Positions 42,302 through 53,917 of a DNA stretch of 64,000 nucleotides are shown here, piece after piece. The notes beneath the pieces were generated by a model. That model saw only the letters and a list, made by a program, of their open reading frames with translations, had not been told where the DNA came from and searched no databases. Numbering within the stretch: position 1 is the stretch's first letter; each line of letters starts with the position of its first letter. Made by a program: the position numbers and the translations under genes. The stretch comes from Cryptomeria japonica. Lineage: Eukaryota; Streptophyta; Pinopsida; Cupressales; Cupressaceae. The stretch lies in contig NC_081415.1 of NCBI RefSeq assembly GCF_030272615.1, positions 368,967,667 to 369,031,666 on the forward strand, written 5' to 3'.

Positions 42302-45300
42302 AATTGATTGTGCGATCCATCTTTCCCAATGAATCTATCCTTTCTTAGAAGATCTTTAATATTAAAATTAATATTACCTTCCCCGTACCAAATACTTTGA
42401 GCTTCGGAATTAACGCCTAGGTTTGCCAAGCCATCTGCAACCAAATTTTTTTCTCTAAAGGCATGTACAATTATAATAACTTTAAAGCTAGCAATAATTT
42501 CTCTAGCTTTAAAAATTATATTTTCTATAGACCAAGATGGCTTTGTTTCACCCTTCAAGCACTTGATAATGTTTAGAGAGTCTCCCTCTAGCCATAAGTT
42601 ATCATGATTTAGATTTTTAGCAATAATCAAATTATTCAAAGCTGCAGAGGCTTCTGCATAATGACTAGTTTGATTACCTATAGGGCCAGCGACTGCCACA
42701 AGGCAACTTCCAGCAAAATTCCTGACAATGCCCCCATAACCAGCTTTACGCGGATTCCCCTTAGACACCCCATCAAAGTTGGCCTTAATCCATCCCTGAG
42801 ACGGAAAGAACCACACAAGACCGTCCCTACCCTTATCCTTACTTTATTTGATATTAGAAAGGTTCCATCTATCATTAAAGTCTTCTTTAGCAGCTAAACC
42901 ATGATCAGTTCCATTTAAACATTCAAATATTCCTCTCTAGATTTTATCCACCACCACTTCAAGGTTAGCACTTTTATCCCTAAAAATCCTATTGTTACGC
43001 TCCTTCCAGATATTCCAAATAACATTAGGGAGAGTAATTTTCCATAGCTCAACATTCTTAGAGTTGGAATTAGGACAGTACCATTGCTGCCAGAACTCCC
43101 CCAGAGATTTCAAAAAAACCCAGCTCAGCTGCCACCTACTAAAAATAATTTTCCAAATTTCCTTATTGAAAGTGCACTGGTAGAGGATGTGACAAGCAGT
43201 CTCCTCTTCCCTGCAACAAAGAGAACACCTATAAGGAAAAACAAATCCACGTTTTTGGAGGTTATCAAGGGTCAGCACCTTGTTTTGGATAAAAATCCAA
43301 AAGAAGATATTAACTTTGGGTATTAACTTCTTTATCCACACCTTAGCCCAAATAGGAATCTCTTCCAGAACTTTGTTGTGGATAGCCATTGCTGAAGACA
43401 TAGAGTAATTCCCATCTGAAGTCTCCTCCAAATCAAACTATCCTCTTTATTGTCCCTCAAAATTTTAGAAGAGAGCAGAATCTCAAGAAACTTTAATCCC
43501 GGACATTGTTGGTTGAACTCAGTCCATTTCCCATTTCTCCAATAGTCTCTAACATAACCACCATACCTATTTTTGAACCAATCTTTCCATTCCTTAAGGA
43601 TTGGGATATCCTCCAAAGTTTTATCCAATAGCCATCTGTCTTCCCAAAATGTGATAATTCTTCCATTCCCCAATTTCCACATTCTTCCAGCAGCAGCCCA
43701 GCTTTTAGCCGTTTGAACTGCATTCCAAATTGCAGAGCCTTCAACAGAAAAAGAGTTATCCAGAAATTCTTCCTCAGAAGGTTGCATATAGAGATATTTC
43801 TTTTTCCATATTAAATTCCATTCTCTTTCCTCCCCTTTCATTCTCCAGATTTGTTTAGCTAACAAGGCATTATTCATAGAAATAATATTCCTTAAACCCA
43901 GCCCCCTAGAAGCCTTAGGAGAACAAATTTTGTTCCAAGCAATAAGGGGAATTCTATTCTTGTCTACCACTCCCGACCAAAGGAAATTTTTTTGGATTCT
44001 TACAATTGCCTCCGCAAACTTTCTAGGGATTTTAAACAGACTAAGGGCATAAATAGGCAAATTTTGAAGAGTAGCTTTGAGCAGCATTACCTTGCCTACT
44101 TGACTAAGAATAGCTCCTTTCCAACCAGCCAATTTAGAGTTGAATCTATCAACCAGCTCCATCCAGAAATTCTCTGAAGGCTTCATACAAAGAGGAAGTC
44201 CCAAATAAGTAGAGGGAAACTCAACAATTTTGTATCCAAGGATTCTTTCAATCCTTATTTGTCTTTCAATAGGGGTATTGATGAAGAATAAAGAGCTCCT
44301 CTCCCAATTAATTTTTTGGTCGGAAGTAGATTCATAAGTGTCCATAACATTCTTCATATTTCTTGCTTCCCTCATAGTAATTGAATCATCAACAAATTGT
44401 TCATGAGTACAAGTTAAGTTGGAAGATGAAGGTTTCGGACCTTTGAGATTACCTTCTTCCACTTTTTTTATAATAAATCTGCCCAAACTTTCAGCCAAAA
44501 AAGTAAACAAGATAGGGGAGATGGGATCCCCCTGTCTTAAACCTCTAGAGCTTTTGAAGAAACTGGAAGGGAATTTCTTAACAATAACAGCAGAGGAGGA
44601 AGTTTCCATCAACTGGGAGCAGAGTTGAATCACTTTTTCCCCAAACCCAAAAGCTTTCATAATTCTGAAAAAGAATTGCCAATTCACCCTATCATAGGCT
44701 TTAGACATATCCAACTTAAGAAAAAAACCCTAATTTTTAGCAGCCGTTAGGGAGTGAATATTTTCATGAACTGAAATAATGGAATCCAGAATCTGTCTAC
44801 CAGGGACAAAGCCATTTTGCTGAGCTGAAATAATTCTGGGAAGAATATCCAGCATTCTAGAAGTAAGAACCTTAGACATAATCTTGTAAACAGAATTACA
44901 AAGACTAATAGGTATGAACTTATTAAGAGAGTCAGCTCCTGAAATCTTCAAAATAAGAACGATGAAAGTCGCATTCAATTCTTTTAAAAGCCTTCTTGAA
45001 CCAAAGAATTATTTAACTCCATTACAGATATCAGTCTCCACAATATGCCAAAAGGATTGGAAGAAGAACATTGGAAATCCATCCGGACTGGGAGACTTAT
45101 CTCCTTGAAAAGAAAACACCGCCTTTTTTATTTCCTGAATAGAAGGTATCTGAGAGAGATTTTTGTTGTCATCCTCATTCAAAATGGGAGGGATAGCCTG
45201 CACAAGAAGGTCTTGATTTCTGAAATCCAGATCATCCACCTCTCCCAAGAGATTGCTAAAAAAATCCAAATCTTCCTTTCTTATGTCATTTTCATCTAAT

Positions 45301-46181
45301 AAAATCCCCCTATTACAAGATAACCTGGAAATCTTGTTAACCGCCCTGTTCTTTAGAGCTGTCAAGTGGAAAAAATGGGTGTTTTTATCACCTTCCTTCA
45401 AATACAAGGCTCTTGATCTTTGTCTCCAGAAAGTCTCTTCATTAGAGATAATTGTGTGGTATTTAGATAACAACCCATTTTCAACAGCTCTCAAATCCTC
45501 TCAAAGCCCTTCCTCTTGGATTTTATCTTGGACTGCCTTAATTTCAGTCTTAATTTGGGCTTTTCTTTTGAAGATATCACCAAATATCTCTTTGTTCCAG
45601 ATTTTGATTTTGGCCTTTATAATGTTGAGCTTTTTGGCTATTCTGAATAAAGTTGTTCCCTCAACCTCAGAACTCCACCAATCAGCAACACAAACTTCCA
45701 GAGACGGGTGGGATAACCACGCTTTTTCAAATCTAAAGGGGAAATTTCTCTTAGTAGAAAAAAAATTAGCCGTAAAAGATATAGGGTAGTGATCAGATCT
45801 AATCTTAATAATTGACGCCAAAGAGAAACTATACTTAGGCAACCACTCAAGAGAAATCAGGGATCTATCTAACCTTACTTGAATAAGATCAGATCTAGTT
45901 CTGCGATTGGTCTAGGTATAATTAATCCCTTGGAGATCCACATCCATAAGAGCTTGATCATTAATAAAATCCATGAGATCTTGTCTTCCCTCTAGCTGCA
46001 AAGGAAGGTCTCCCATCTTCTCATCCTCTTTAAGAGGTGTATTGAAATCTCCCATTATTATCCATCTTTTATCAGCAAAATTTAGTCTGTCTTCAGCAAG
46101 GCTCCTCCAATATTTAGATCTCTCAGCTTTAGAGTTAGGCGCATAGACATTAGTGATAACCCAAACAAAGTTATCCTTAAT
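42298..46181 (-). pseudogene. LINE ORF2: endonuclease, RT, zinc finger, RNase H
   Basis: The endonuclease part (46181-45750) has NVYAPN, MGDFNTPL and RSDHYPIS. The fingers and reverse transcriptase include YLKEGDKNTHFFH, DKSPSPDGFPM, QQNGFVPGRQILDSI, KLDMSKAYDRVNW (motif A), RGLRQGDPISPILF (motif B) and HEQFVDDS (motif C, with Val in place of the usual Ala of FADD). These are followed by FLWSGVV and GLGLRN. The zinc domain reads CSLCCREEETACHILYQC, and RNase H starts GWIKANFDGVSKGNPRKAG and includes EASAALN. In-frame stops lie at 45503-45501, 45011-45009, 44732-44730 and 42939-42937, and one frameshift lies near 43431. The protein nicks DNA and copies its own RNA at the nick. Confidence 0.92.
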
Positions 46182-46681
46182 NNNNNNNNNNNNNNNNNNN
46201 NNNNNNNNNNNNNNNNNNNNNNNNNNNNNNNNNNNNNNNNNNNNNNNNNNNNNNNNNNNNNNNNNNNNNNNNNNNNNNNNNNNNNNNNNNNNNNNNNNNN
46301 NNNNNNNNNNNNNNNNNNNNNNNNNNNNNNNNNNNNNNNNNNNNNNNNNNNNNNNNNNNNNNNNNNNNNNNNNNNNNNNNNNNNNNNNNNNNNNNNNNNN
46401 NNNNNNNNNNNNNNNNNNNNNNNNNNNNNNNNNNNNNNNNNNNNNNNNNNNNNNNNNNNNNNNNNNNNNNNNNNNNNNNNNNNNNNNNNNNNNNNNNNNN
46501 NNNNNNNNNNNNNNNNNNNNNNNNNNNNNNNNNNNNNNNNNNNNNNNNNNNNNNNNNNNNNNNNNNNNNNNNNNNNNNNNNNNNNNNNNNNNNNNNNNNN
46601 NNNNNNNNNNNNNNNNNNNNNNNNNNNNNNNNNNNNNNNNNNNNNNNNNNNNNNNNNNNNNNNNNNNNNNNNNNNNNNNNN
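46182..46681. other. Assembly gap (500 N)
   Basis: A 500-N placeholder separating the LINE from copia B. It hides the LINE 5' end and the copia B 5' LTR and gag start, so the true gap must be much longer if these exist. Confidence 0.99.
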
Positions 46682-47447
46682 GAAGATGGAAGAAGATTAA
46701 AATATATCAAACTTTATGGGTAAGGTGAATTATCTTGTCATGAATATCAGACGTGCCAGTGGAACCCTTGAAGAAAATGAGATTGTTGCTAATGTGCTAA
46801 GATCTTTTCCTCTCGCTTACAAAAATAAGGTAGCTACTATTGATGAGATCCAGAGTGTGACTATAGTGACTAGAGATATGTTGGTTGGAAATCTTACTGC
46901 ATTTGAGTTGAGAAAATTTGGAGAATCACATGGTAAATCTAAGACTGCATTCAAAGCCTCTATATCTGGGAAGCAGAAGTATGATCTGGGAGAAATTTAT
47001 TGTAGGGTATCAAGATTTGAAAGAGTGAAGAGAGAGATGGAAGAGAAAGAAAGCGAATTGGATGATCTTGAAGCCCTAATTTATCAAACATTGCCTAAAG
47101 GAGCGATTAAGTATGATGGAAAGTTACCTTTGAAATTTTTCTCTTATAATAAGATGGGACATTTTGCTTCTAGGTGCCTTGAGAGGATGTTTAGATATGA
47201 TAAGAATGATAAATTTGAAAGGCATGATAGATCTGATAAGAATGGTAGATTCGAGAAACATGATAAGTATGATAAGCTCTATAAGCCCTACCAAAAGTAC
47301 ATAAATCAGAAGAGGTGCTATTATGTTGTTAATGAAGGTGTAACAGATGAGGAATCAAAGAATGGGAATTCAGACGATGAATTTTTATTTCTTGCTATCA
47401 AGGAAGATGATCCGGTATCAGTGAATTCTACAAGCTGCATTGTTTAG
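46682..47447 (+). pseudogene. Copia B gag, 5' end in gap
   Basis: The open frame from 46716 (possibly entering from the gap) has the UBN2-type core (ENEIVANVLRSFPLAYKNKV, MLVGNLTAFELRKFGES) and a Lys/Asp-rich repetitive stretch with DKNDKFERHD, RSDKNGRFEKHD and KYDKLYKPYQ. The zinc knuckle reads FFSYNKMGHFASRC where CF.CNKMGHFASRC is expected. Both of the first two Cys ligands are lost (to Phe and Tyr, each one G-to-T or G-to-A step on a TGT/TGC codon), so the knuckle is dead although the frame is open. Confidence 0.85.
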
Positions 47448-47456
47448 GAGAAAGCT

Positions 47457-47824
47457 TTGGCTGCCAAGATTGAAGAGAAAGATGAATGGATGATTGACAA
47501 CGGTTGTTCACATCATAAGATAGGTGATAAAAGAAAATTTGTAAGTATGGAAAGGTATGATGGTGGAATAGTGAGATTTGGAGATGAGAAAGTTTGTGTG
47601 ATTCGTGGTAGAGGTTCTATATCTTTTAATGGTAAGCATAATATTGATGATGTCTTGTATGTTGAAGGTTTGAAGAATAATGTTTTGAGTGTTGGACAGA
47701 TGGTTGATAAGGGATATGATTTGCAATTCAAGAATGGTAAATATAAGATCCTAAATGCCTCCGGTATAGAGATTGCATCAGGTACTAACACTATAGGTAA
47801 TATCTTTCACTTGAATGTTGGTGA
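47457..47824 (+). pseudogene. Copia B protease, interrupted by insertion
   Basis: WMIDNGCSHHKIGDKRKF matches the copia protease start, but the active-site DSG is DNG, a change expected to abolish activity. It continues with VIRGRGSISFNGKHNIDDVL, VEGLKNNVLSVGQMVDKGYD and GTNTIGNIFHLNVGD. At 47825 the 12.5-kb element begins; the ORF's last residues (VVHQK) come from that LTR. Confidence 0.88.
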
Positions 47825-48601
47825 TGTTGTTCACCAAAAGTGATAACCCAAGAAAACCTGCAAATCTATCTATGAGATAGCCAATCTCAATCAATGAAAC
47901 ACCTCAAGGCTTGGACAACATAACATAGGATCCTAATGATCCTCCCACACTTCAGGTTCTGCTAAACCTAGGGGGGGACACCCTTTTTGATGCATGAAAT
48001 TAACTCATTTACTCACCATGACAGCATCAATGAAGCAGATAAATCTCACTGGGGCTCAATAACAAGTGGGTTACTGCAGATGGGCTAGATCCACACATAA
48101 AACTCAGCTATGCTTAAGCATGAGATAGATGAAACATTTCAAAACATAACATAAAATAAAGATATTCTGATTGGATTTTAAATTGGTTTGAGAACCCCCT
48201 TAATTGCAAGATCAGTGCCTTATCCAAGGGCAACAGAGTCATACATCAAACTATATGTGAAATCACTCATTGCAAATCCATCTTCATCATGAAATATTTC
48301 TGCATTAATGCCTTACATAATGCATTACTAAGCTTATCCAAAGAAAATATCAGATCCAGAAGCATGAACCCTATTTATTAATGTTTGCTCATAGAGTTTA
48401 AAATCTTCCTTGAAGATTACCTACAAACAAGCATTACACTCACAGACATAATTGTTTATGACAAACTTGGTCCTCCTTGAGATTCAAATTTTAATAAAAT
48501 GAAGATACATTTCAGAGACAAATTCTGTGCGAATTTGTGGATGCCTTACATACACAGGAACCTGCAACAAATAACACCTATAGCATAAATCAAACTCTAT
48601 T

Positions 48602-48961
48602 CTATGGAAAAGGACATTGCCCTGTGCAATTTTGAAAAGAACTCAGAATTTGGAAACCATGAAAAAATGGAGCCATTCTCCAAATTTCTGCAACCCTTAC
48701 AATGAGAAGAAAACTGGAATAAGAAGGAAGAGGGAACAAATTAGGTTTCATCAGAACAAGCCAAGTGTCCCCTTTCTCTAATTGAATTTCACTACCTTCC
48801 TCTTTCCCATGGAAACTGATATCAAAAGCTCTAATATTTGTCGAAACAAACTTTATAACTGCATTCCTCACCTCGAGAGCTTTCCATTGATATATGATAC
48901 TTGCCATTTTGACCAAAAATGGACCTCTGGGCGAATTAATCATGTTGTGTGGCTCAATCAT
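48602..48961 (-). CDS. 119-codon ORF in left LTR, unknown
   Basis: MIEPHNMINSPRGPFLVKMA... to ...SSFQNCTGQCPFP. The equal-length ORF in the other LTR (56638-56997) differs at about a dozen residues. GKEEGSEIQLEKGDTWLVLM and the C-terminal half are unchanged between them. No family recognised. Keeping the full frame in both LTR copies is weak evidence for coding; it may be another captured fragment or chance. Confidence 0.35.
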   Translation of the reverse strand: MIEPHNMINSPRGPFLVKMASIIYQWKALEVRNAVIKFVSTNIRAFDISFHGKEEGSEIQLEKGDTWLVLMKPNLFPLPSYSSFLLIVRVAEIWRMAPFFHGFQILSSFQNCTGQCPFP

Positions 48962-49081
48962 TTAAATTTTTCAATTTTCAATATAGTCTGAACTATATAT
49001 TTAATCTACATTTAACTTTGATTTTTGCTCTGATTGTGCCCTATTGCCTTGCCATGTAGCGATCTCTAATTTGCTCGCAGG

Positions 49082-49530
49082 GTCCACTGGGTGCCACCTC
49101 AACTGACACCTCATCACCACCACATGTTCGCTTGCTTGTCGGCCACCTCAATGCCACCTCAACACCACATCATCGCCACCTAAGCTCCACCTACGTGCCA
49201 GCTCATCGGGCCCTGCCTACTGGACCACTGACTGGACCTGCCACATGTGCACCACCTGGCTTTCACCATTTCGCAATGGGTAAGTTTTGTGCATCTTTGG
49301 GTCACGAAGTCGCTCGATCTTTAACTTGCTGCATTTTTGCCCTGGGATTTTTGCCATTTCGCAACCCTTAACTTGCATGCATCTTGCCTTCGTGAAATCA
49401 CGCCAGCCGTCCGATCTCCTGAAACCTGAATGATCTTTAACCTTTCTCATTTTCAGAGATGCTTTTCGCTATTTCGCGGACTTTAACTGGCGAGCACCTT
49501 CTCTCCAAAATTTGCCCGCTTGCCTCGAGA
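49082..49530. repeat. Module array inside left LTR
   Basis: The CCACCTCA-type repeats (49090-49250) are followed by modules like those at 863-2780: TTTCACCATTTCGCAATGGG, GGGTCACGAAGTCGCTCGATC, TTCGTGAAATCACGCCAGCC and TTCGCTATTTCGCGGACTTT. The right LTR has the same block at 57110-57610. Confidence 0.75.
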
Positions 49531-50319
49531 TCCATGCCTACGTGGGGTCCAGCTGTTGCCATCTGTCACCTCCTCGATCACCTTGGGATCCACACCCATG
49601 CGCGTGAGGTCCGCTTGGGCACCCAATGGGCACCATCTGTCAAAAGCCCCGATGGCTTTGACATTATACTTGGGTGTGTTGCTTTTAAATACTAAAATTT
49701 TTCATTTCCCAGTCAATGTGGGATTAAAGCTTTTTCCTGAGAATGCATTTTTTGGAGGTTTTGCCTGAGTGTTAATGGCATTCTTCCTCACTCGCCTGCT
49801 AAGTGCATTTGCCTGAAGTTTAAAACCCCATTCCACCACCGCTAGCAGAGAAGGATAATGAGAAATGTGAGGGGTTTGGGTTGGCATTTACACCTGCTAA
49901 ATGCATTGCTTTGAGTTCAAAAAGTTCGAAGACCCCATGTTAGGTGCCAAGTTCCATTTGGCTAATGTTTTCAACGCTGAAATTTGAAGGTATCTAGTGT
50001 TGCCCATAAAACCACGAGGAGGGGAGGAACATTCTGCAACACATTTGCTTCTAAGGTTCTATTGCCTTTACCACGTGGGAGGGGAGATTGCAAAAATTGC
50101 CATTTGCATCATTAAAGTCTGATGCCCTTCCTTGCCCACCACGCTACCTGCTATAATTTACTTGCTATAGTTTTGTTTTTTGCTTCCCAAACTCTACATT
50201 GGCATGCTTTGCAAACTCACCCATCACGTGGAGGAAGGAATGGGAGATTTTTTTGTTTAAAAATTTTCTGCATTTCAAAACCATACTACATGCCACGTCT
50301 TTTGCTTTAACAGATGCAA

Positions 50320-50852
50320 GCTCTATATTTTGCATTTTCTCAATTTTCTCTCGGATAGGAACAATGTACTTATCATTGCCCTCATTCTCCAAGCATTTGA
50401 GAACCTTCTTGTACATGTTGACTTGAGGTTGTACACTCGAACTTTCCAACCAACTAAGAATCTCCATACATTTCCTACATTTTCCAAGAGTCCGTAGAAG
50501 ATGATTCAAAAGTCTATGAATGTTCCATCTCTTTCACAATTTTATTTGTTGTATTCCAATCTCGCAACAACAGCTCATTGTATGTCATCAAAGATACTCA
50601 TATCCCACTGCCATTTTCCTGCTCAACCATGAACACTTATTAAAGCATTATAGGTTTCCACATTTGGTTTGCACTCCATTTTTGCATTTCAAACAAAAGC
50701 CACGTGCTTGATCAGTTATATTATGTCTTACACACAACCTAATAAGCATATTATATATGTCATTTCGAGCACTATAATTTCTTTGATTCTTCATCCAATT
50801 GAAAACCTGAACAACATGCTTTAGTTCGTCCATCTTACAGATTTCCAATTTG
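50320..50852 (-). pseudogene. Captured PPR gene fragments in left LTR
   Basis: On the minus strand MDELKHVVQVFNWMKNQRNY and ARNDIYNMLIRLCVRHNITD are followed by QARG, typical of pentatricopeptide-repeat helices. Nearer the left end, LRTLGKCRKCMEILSWLES and QPQVNMYKKVLKCLENEG resemble the C-terminal part of the same kind of protein. The order and wording recall EMB2654-like P-class PPR proteins, from memory only. The middle of the gene is missing, and stops and shifts are present, so it is a rearranged, non-functional capture. Confidence 0.65.
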
Positions 50853-52183
50853 CACTTGGTTTTGAACTTTCTCTGCTCTCTGATTGTCCAACTGGCAAAT
50901 TGCAGTCAAGCCAGTATTGATATGCATTGCCATGAAATAAGAACATTTCACCATAAAAAAATTAATGCACGACCATGAGTTAGGTCAGGCCCCAAAGTGG
51001 GTCCGACTAATTTTTTTTTTGTTTTCACACAACTGGCCTCTAACATGCTTTAGGAACCTTACCCATACCTCTGGAAATGATCGACATCGTTTTTAGATCA
51101 TAAAACTGAATTTTGCAATCTTCAGGCAATTACACCACATTTTCGCATTTAATCGCAAAGACGTAATTTTCAAACCTGTCAAAACACCTTTCTAGATCTC
51201 GCCATCTGACAGGTGTGTACTCTGATATACAAGGACGAACTCTACCAAATGGTTTCTCAAGATGAGTCTCGAGTGAAGAGATATTAATCGACGAAAATGA
51301 CATATTGGCTTTTTCGACACTGTGGACCTGATGAAGTCAATACTCTGGCAACACATGATGCCTTTCTCAAAAATACCAAACAACCTCCGTAGATCCTCAA
51401 ATTTGAAACACAGGTACCTTTAAGTACATACTAAATCTTTGAATTCTTAGTTCGACCAAAAGCCTGATTGGATGCAAATGGCGCGCTCATAAAAATAGCT
51501 ACTTTAATTGATATAGCACTGAAAGTATGGATAATTGAAAATGATGGCTAAATGAACCCTTTTGAAAACCGATCAAACAGATTGGCAGAGGCTTGAAACT
51601 TGAAACATAGCTCATCATTTATACCAACATTAGCCTGGAAGAAACATTATGTCATAACACTTACTGAGGCAACTTTTACACTTATGCGAAACAGGGCTCC
51701 GACTAGGCGCTAAAACAGGGACTAGTCAAACCACACAAACTGCAAACGGATTGATCTTCAAAAACTAAGTAGATGGATTCGTTAAGACTTGAAACTTTGC
51801 AGGCTGACTCACATTTATGCATACAATTGAATCCGTTTTGACATTCTCCATGACGATCAACAGGGAAAAAGATGCAAGCACTCAAAGAAGGCTACTCAAT
51901 AAAATCCATATTTGTGTCTAAAATGCACTTTTAGCTCGCCCCTCGAAATGGGTACCTCATAAACTTATCCAAACTGAATTCTAAAAGTTTCACATCACTG
52001 CATAGGCCAAATGAATGGTGTAGGACATGATTCTCGAGCCTTACCCTTCGAAAATCAACTGGCTCCATTTTACCCTCTCTAACTAGGCCATTCAAACTGA
52101 CTCATTTAGGTACTTTTACGACATGCAGAGCAAAATTTTGAAATGGGCCTCTAAACTTGACTCAATTTTAATGAGTCCCAATA

Positions 52184-52411
52184 GTGGCTCTGACTGGGGA
52201 TGGTTGATTGCAAGATCGACACAAGAATCCAGATATCTATGGTTAAGCAGACCACCCAAAAATGGATCATTCACTTCTCTTCTAAAAATCAAGGCTTCCT
52301 TATTCTACCCAAACAGCAGGGAACTTTATTGAAAACCACACAACTGAAGCAAAGCGACTGTACAAGATATACAAACATACTTACAATTGATTATAAACTG
52401 CTTCACTTTCC
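52184..52411 (-). other. 3' end of interior, no polypurine tract
   Basis: Just inside the left LTR, where a polypurine tract is expected on the minus strand, the plus strand reads GTGGCTCTGACTGGGGATGG instead. That is close to the primer-site sequence at the other end but in the opposite orientation. Nothing else recognised. Confidence 0.5.
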
Positions 52412-53917
52412 TCAACATTTACCGCTGTCAAAAATCTGATTTTCATCTCTTGATATCAAGATCCAAACAAAGGCACCTTCCAGTAACAACTGAGCATAAT
52501 CATTATAATAAAATCTTACCACCATACTGCTGAAACAACTAGTGTGCATGCCATTTGTCTGATTTTGAACTTCATAGTCACACATTACTTCAACAAAAAC
52601 AAAATCATGAGGCAAACCACTATAGAGGCATTCCCACAAGCTTCCATACCTTTCACTATCCCAATCAATTCTATCTTTTGCAAGGACATTATCATGCTGA
52701 ACTTCAAACATAAAGCATTGATTCTCAACATTGTAATTCTCATCAGCACATACCTTACTATCATTTAAATCAATAGAATGAGGTACACTACTAACCAACT
52801 GATGCAAACAAGGGACATAAACAGTTTGGTCCAAATGTGATACTTCACTATGTTGATCACACTCTTTACCATCCTTGTTCATCAAGCTCAAAACCTCTGC
52901 ATTCTCAAAATCCCATTCATGAAAAAGAATGCATACCTCTGGCTGAAGCAAATCCTCAGATAAGTTTTCTTCATTCAAACTTATATCCACTTGAGAAACT
53001 TCCATCTGTGGTCTGGAGTAGTCATCACACAACCCATGCCCCTTACCTTCATCATGAAGTAATTTTTTACAACACATGCTACTGCTATTTGGAATTTCAT
53101 CAACATTATGGATTGGTTCATCATTTACAATATTTGGTTGATCAATTATCTCTTCATACAAAGGGTTAGAAACCAAATGGACAATCCCTTTATGAACATT
53201 ATGGCACTGGAATGGTTGGTCCGTATCTATATCAACATTGAATAAAACATTAGTAAAATTGCTAAAGATACCATCCATTTGATCATCATAATCATCTTCA
53301 TCAAACAAAGAAGAAATTGAAACTTGGCTGGAACAATCCTCAGTGTTCCATGTTTCACATCCATAAGATTTCATCCTATGACCATCATTCTAAAAATCAA
53401 GATAATCATACTTATCTTGCCACAATTGATCTTCTTCACCAATAGAACACTCATCATCAGCCAAAGAACAAAGGTGAATATCGCTGCCATTTACTTCATC
53501 TGATGGATTTTTAGCATGTTCACTTAAATTTTCTGTCATAAAACCATCTGTTAGATCAGCATGTTGTTCATCAAGTGTACAAGCATTCAGTTCACAGTCC
53601 TTTTCCGAAGAATCCTCTTCACCATATTGCAGAAGGTCTTCATTAACAACTCTAAGGCTCTCCAACATTTGAACCTTCTTGTCCACAACTTCAAGATCTT
53701 TCCTAAGTTCTGCAATCTTTTGAAATTGTATTACACTTTGTTGTTCCATGTGACATTCTTTAAAAAAAAATTCATCCATGTGTGCTATATTTTCATTGCA
53801 ATCATGTGTACCATTGAGATTTTCTGAATTAACTTTATGCATAACTTTCAAATTAGAAAGATCATCAACATGATTATAAGAAATGAAATCTGAAAATAAC
53901 TTTACTCCCCAACACAA
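52412..53917 (-). CDS. Second internal ORF: acidic protein, unknown
   Basis: The minus-strand frame overlaps the gag end by 16 bases in a different frame (it has no ATG at 53917; the track start is TTG). It runs about 500 codons with one TAG at 53392-53390. The first third has a short coiled coil (IAELRKDLEVVDKKVQMLES). The rest is strongly acidic with many Asp, Glu, Cys and His (LFDEDDYDDQMDGIF, NKDGKECDQHSEVSHLD) and ends VWILISRDENQIFDSGKC. No enzyme motif is seen. It may be a gag extension made by frameshifting, or its own protein. Overlap with gag and retained length suggest it was coding. Confidence 0.55.

Larger units (their letters stand above)
40377..46181 (-). mobile_element. L1-type LINE with extra downstream ORF, 5' end in gap
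   Basis: Minus-strand order is endonuclease, reverse transcriptase, zinc-binding domain, RNase H, then an additional long ORF and a short 3' UTR. The 3' limit is approximate; the minus strand reads GGATCTTTTATAAAGGGTTT followed by AGGGCCCC near 40360-40390 without a clear poly(A). The 5' end, including any ORF1, lies in gap 2. Stops and one frameshift make the copy inactive, but the frames are long, so it is far younger than the LINE relics at 19930 and 27741. Confidence 0.85.
47825..52183 (-). repeat. Left (3') LTR of the 12.5-kb element, 4359 bp
   Basis: Collinear with 55860-60302. Its internal end reads GAGTCCCAATA where the other LTR has GAGTCCCAACA, a mutated terminus. From the internal end outward it contains PPR-like sequence, the module array and a 119-codon ORF. 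Confidence 0.92.

Noticed and set aside
45045-45789. Plus-strand ORFs of 84 and 178 residues opposite the LINE
   Set aside because: They are antisense shadows of the LINE ORF2 frame, which carries the conserved motifs.
46153-46728. ORFs of 177-191 residues around 46182-46681
   Set aside because: They consist almost wholly of translated Ns; only the flanking bases are real.
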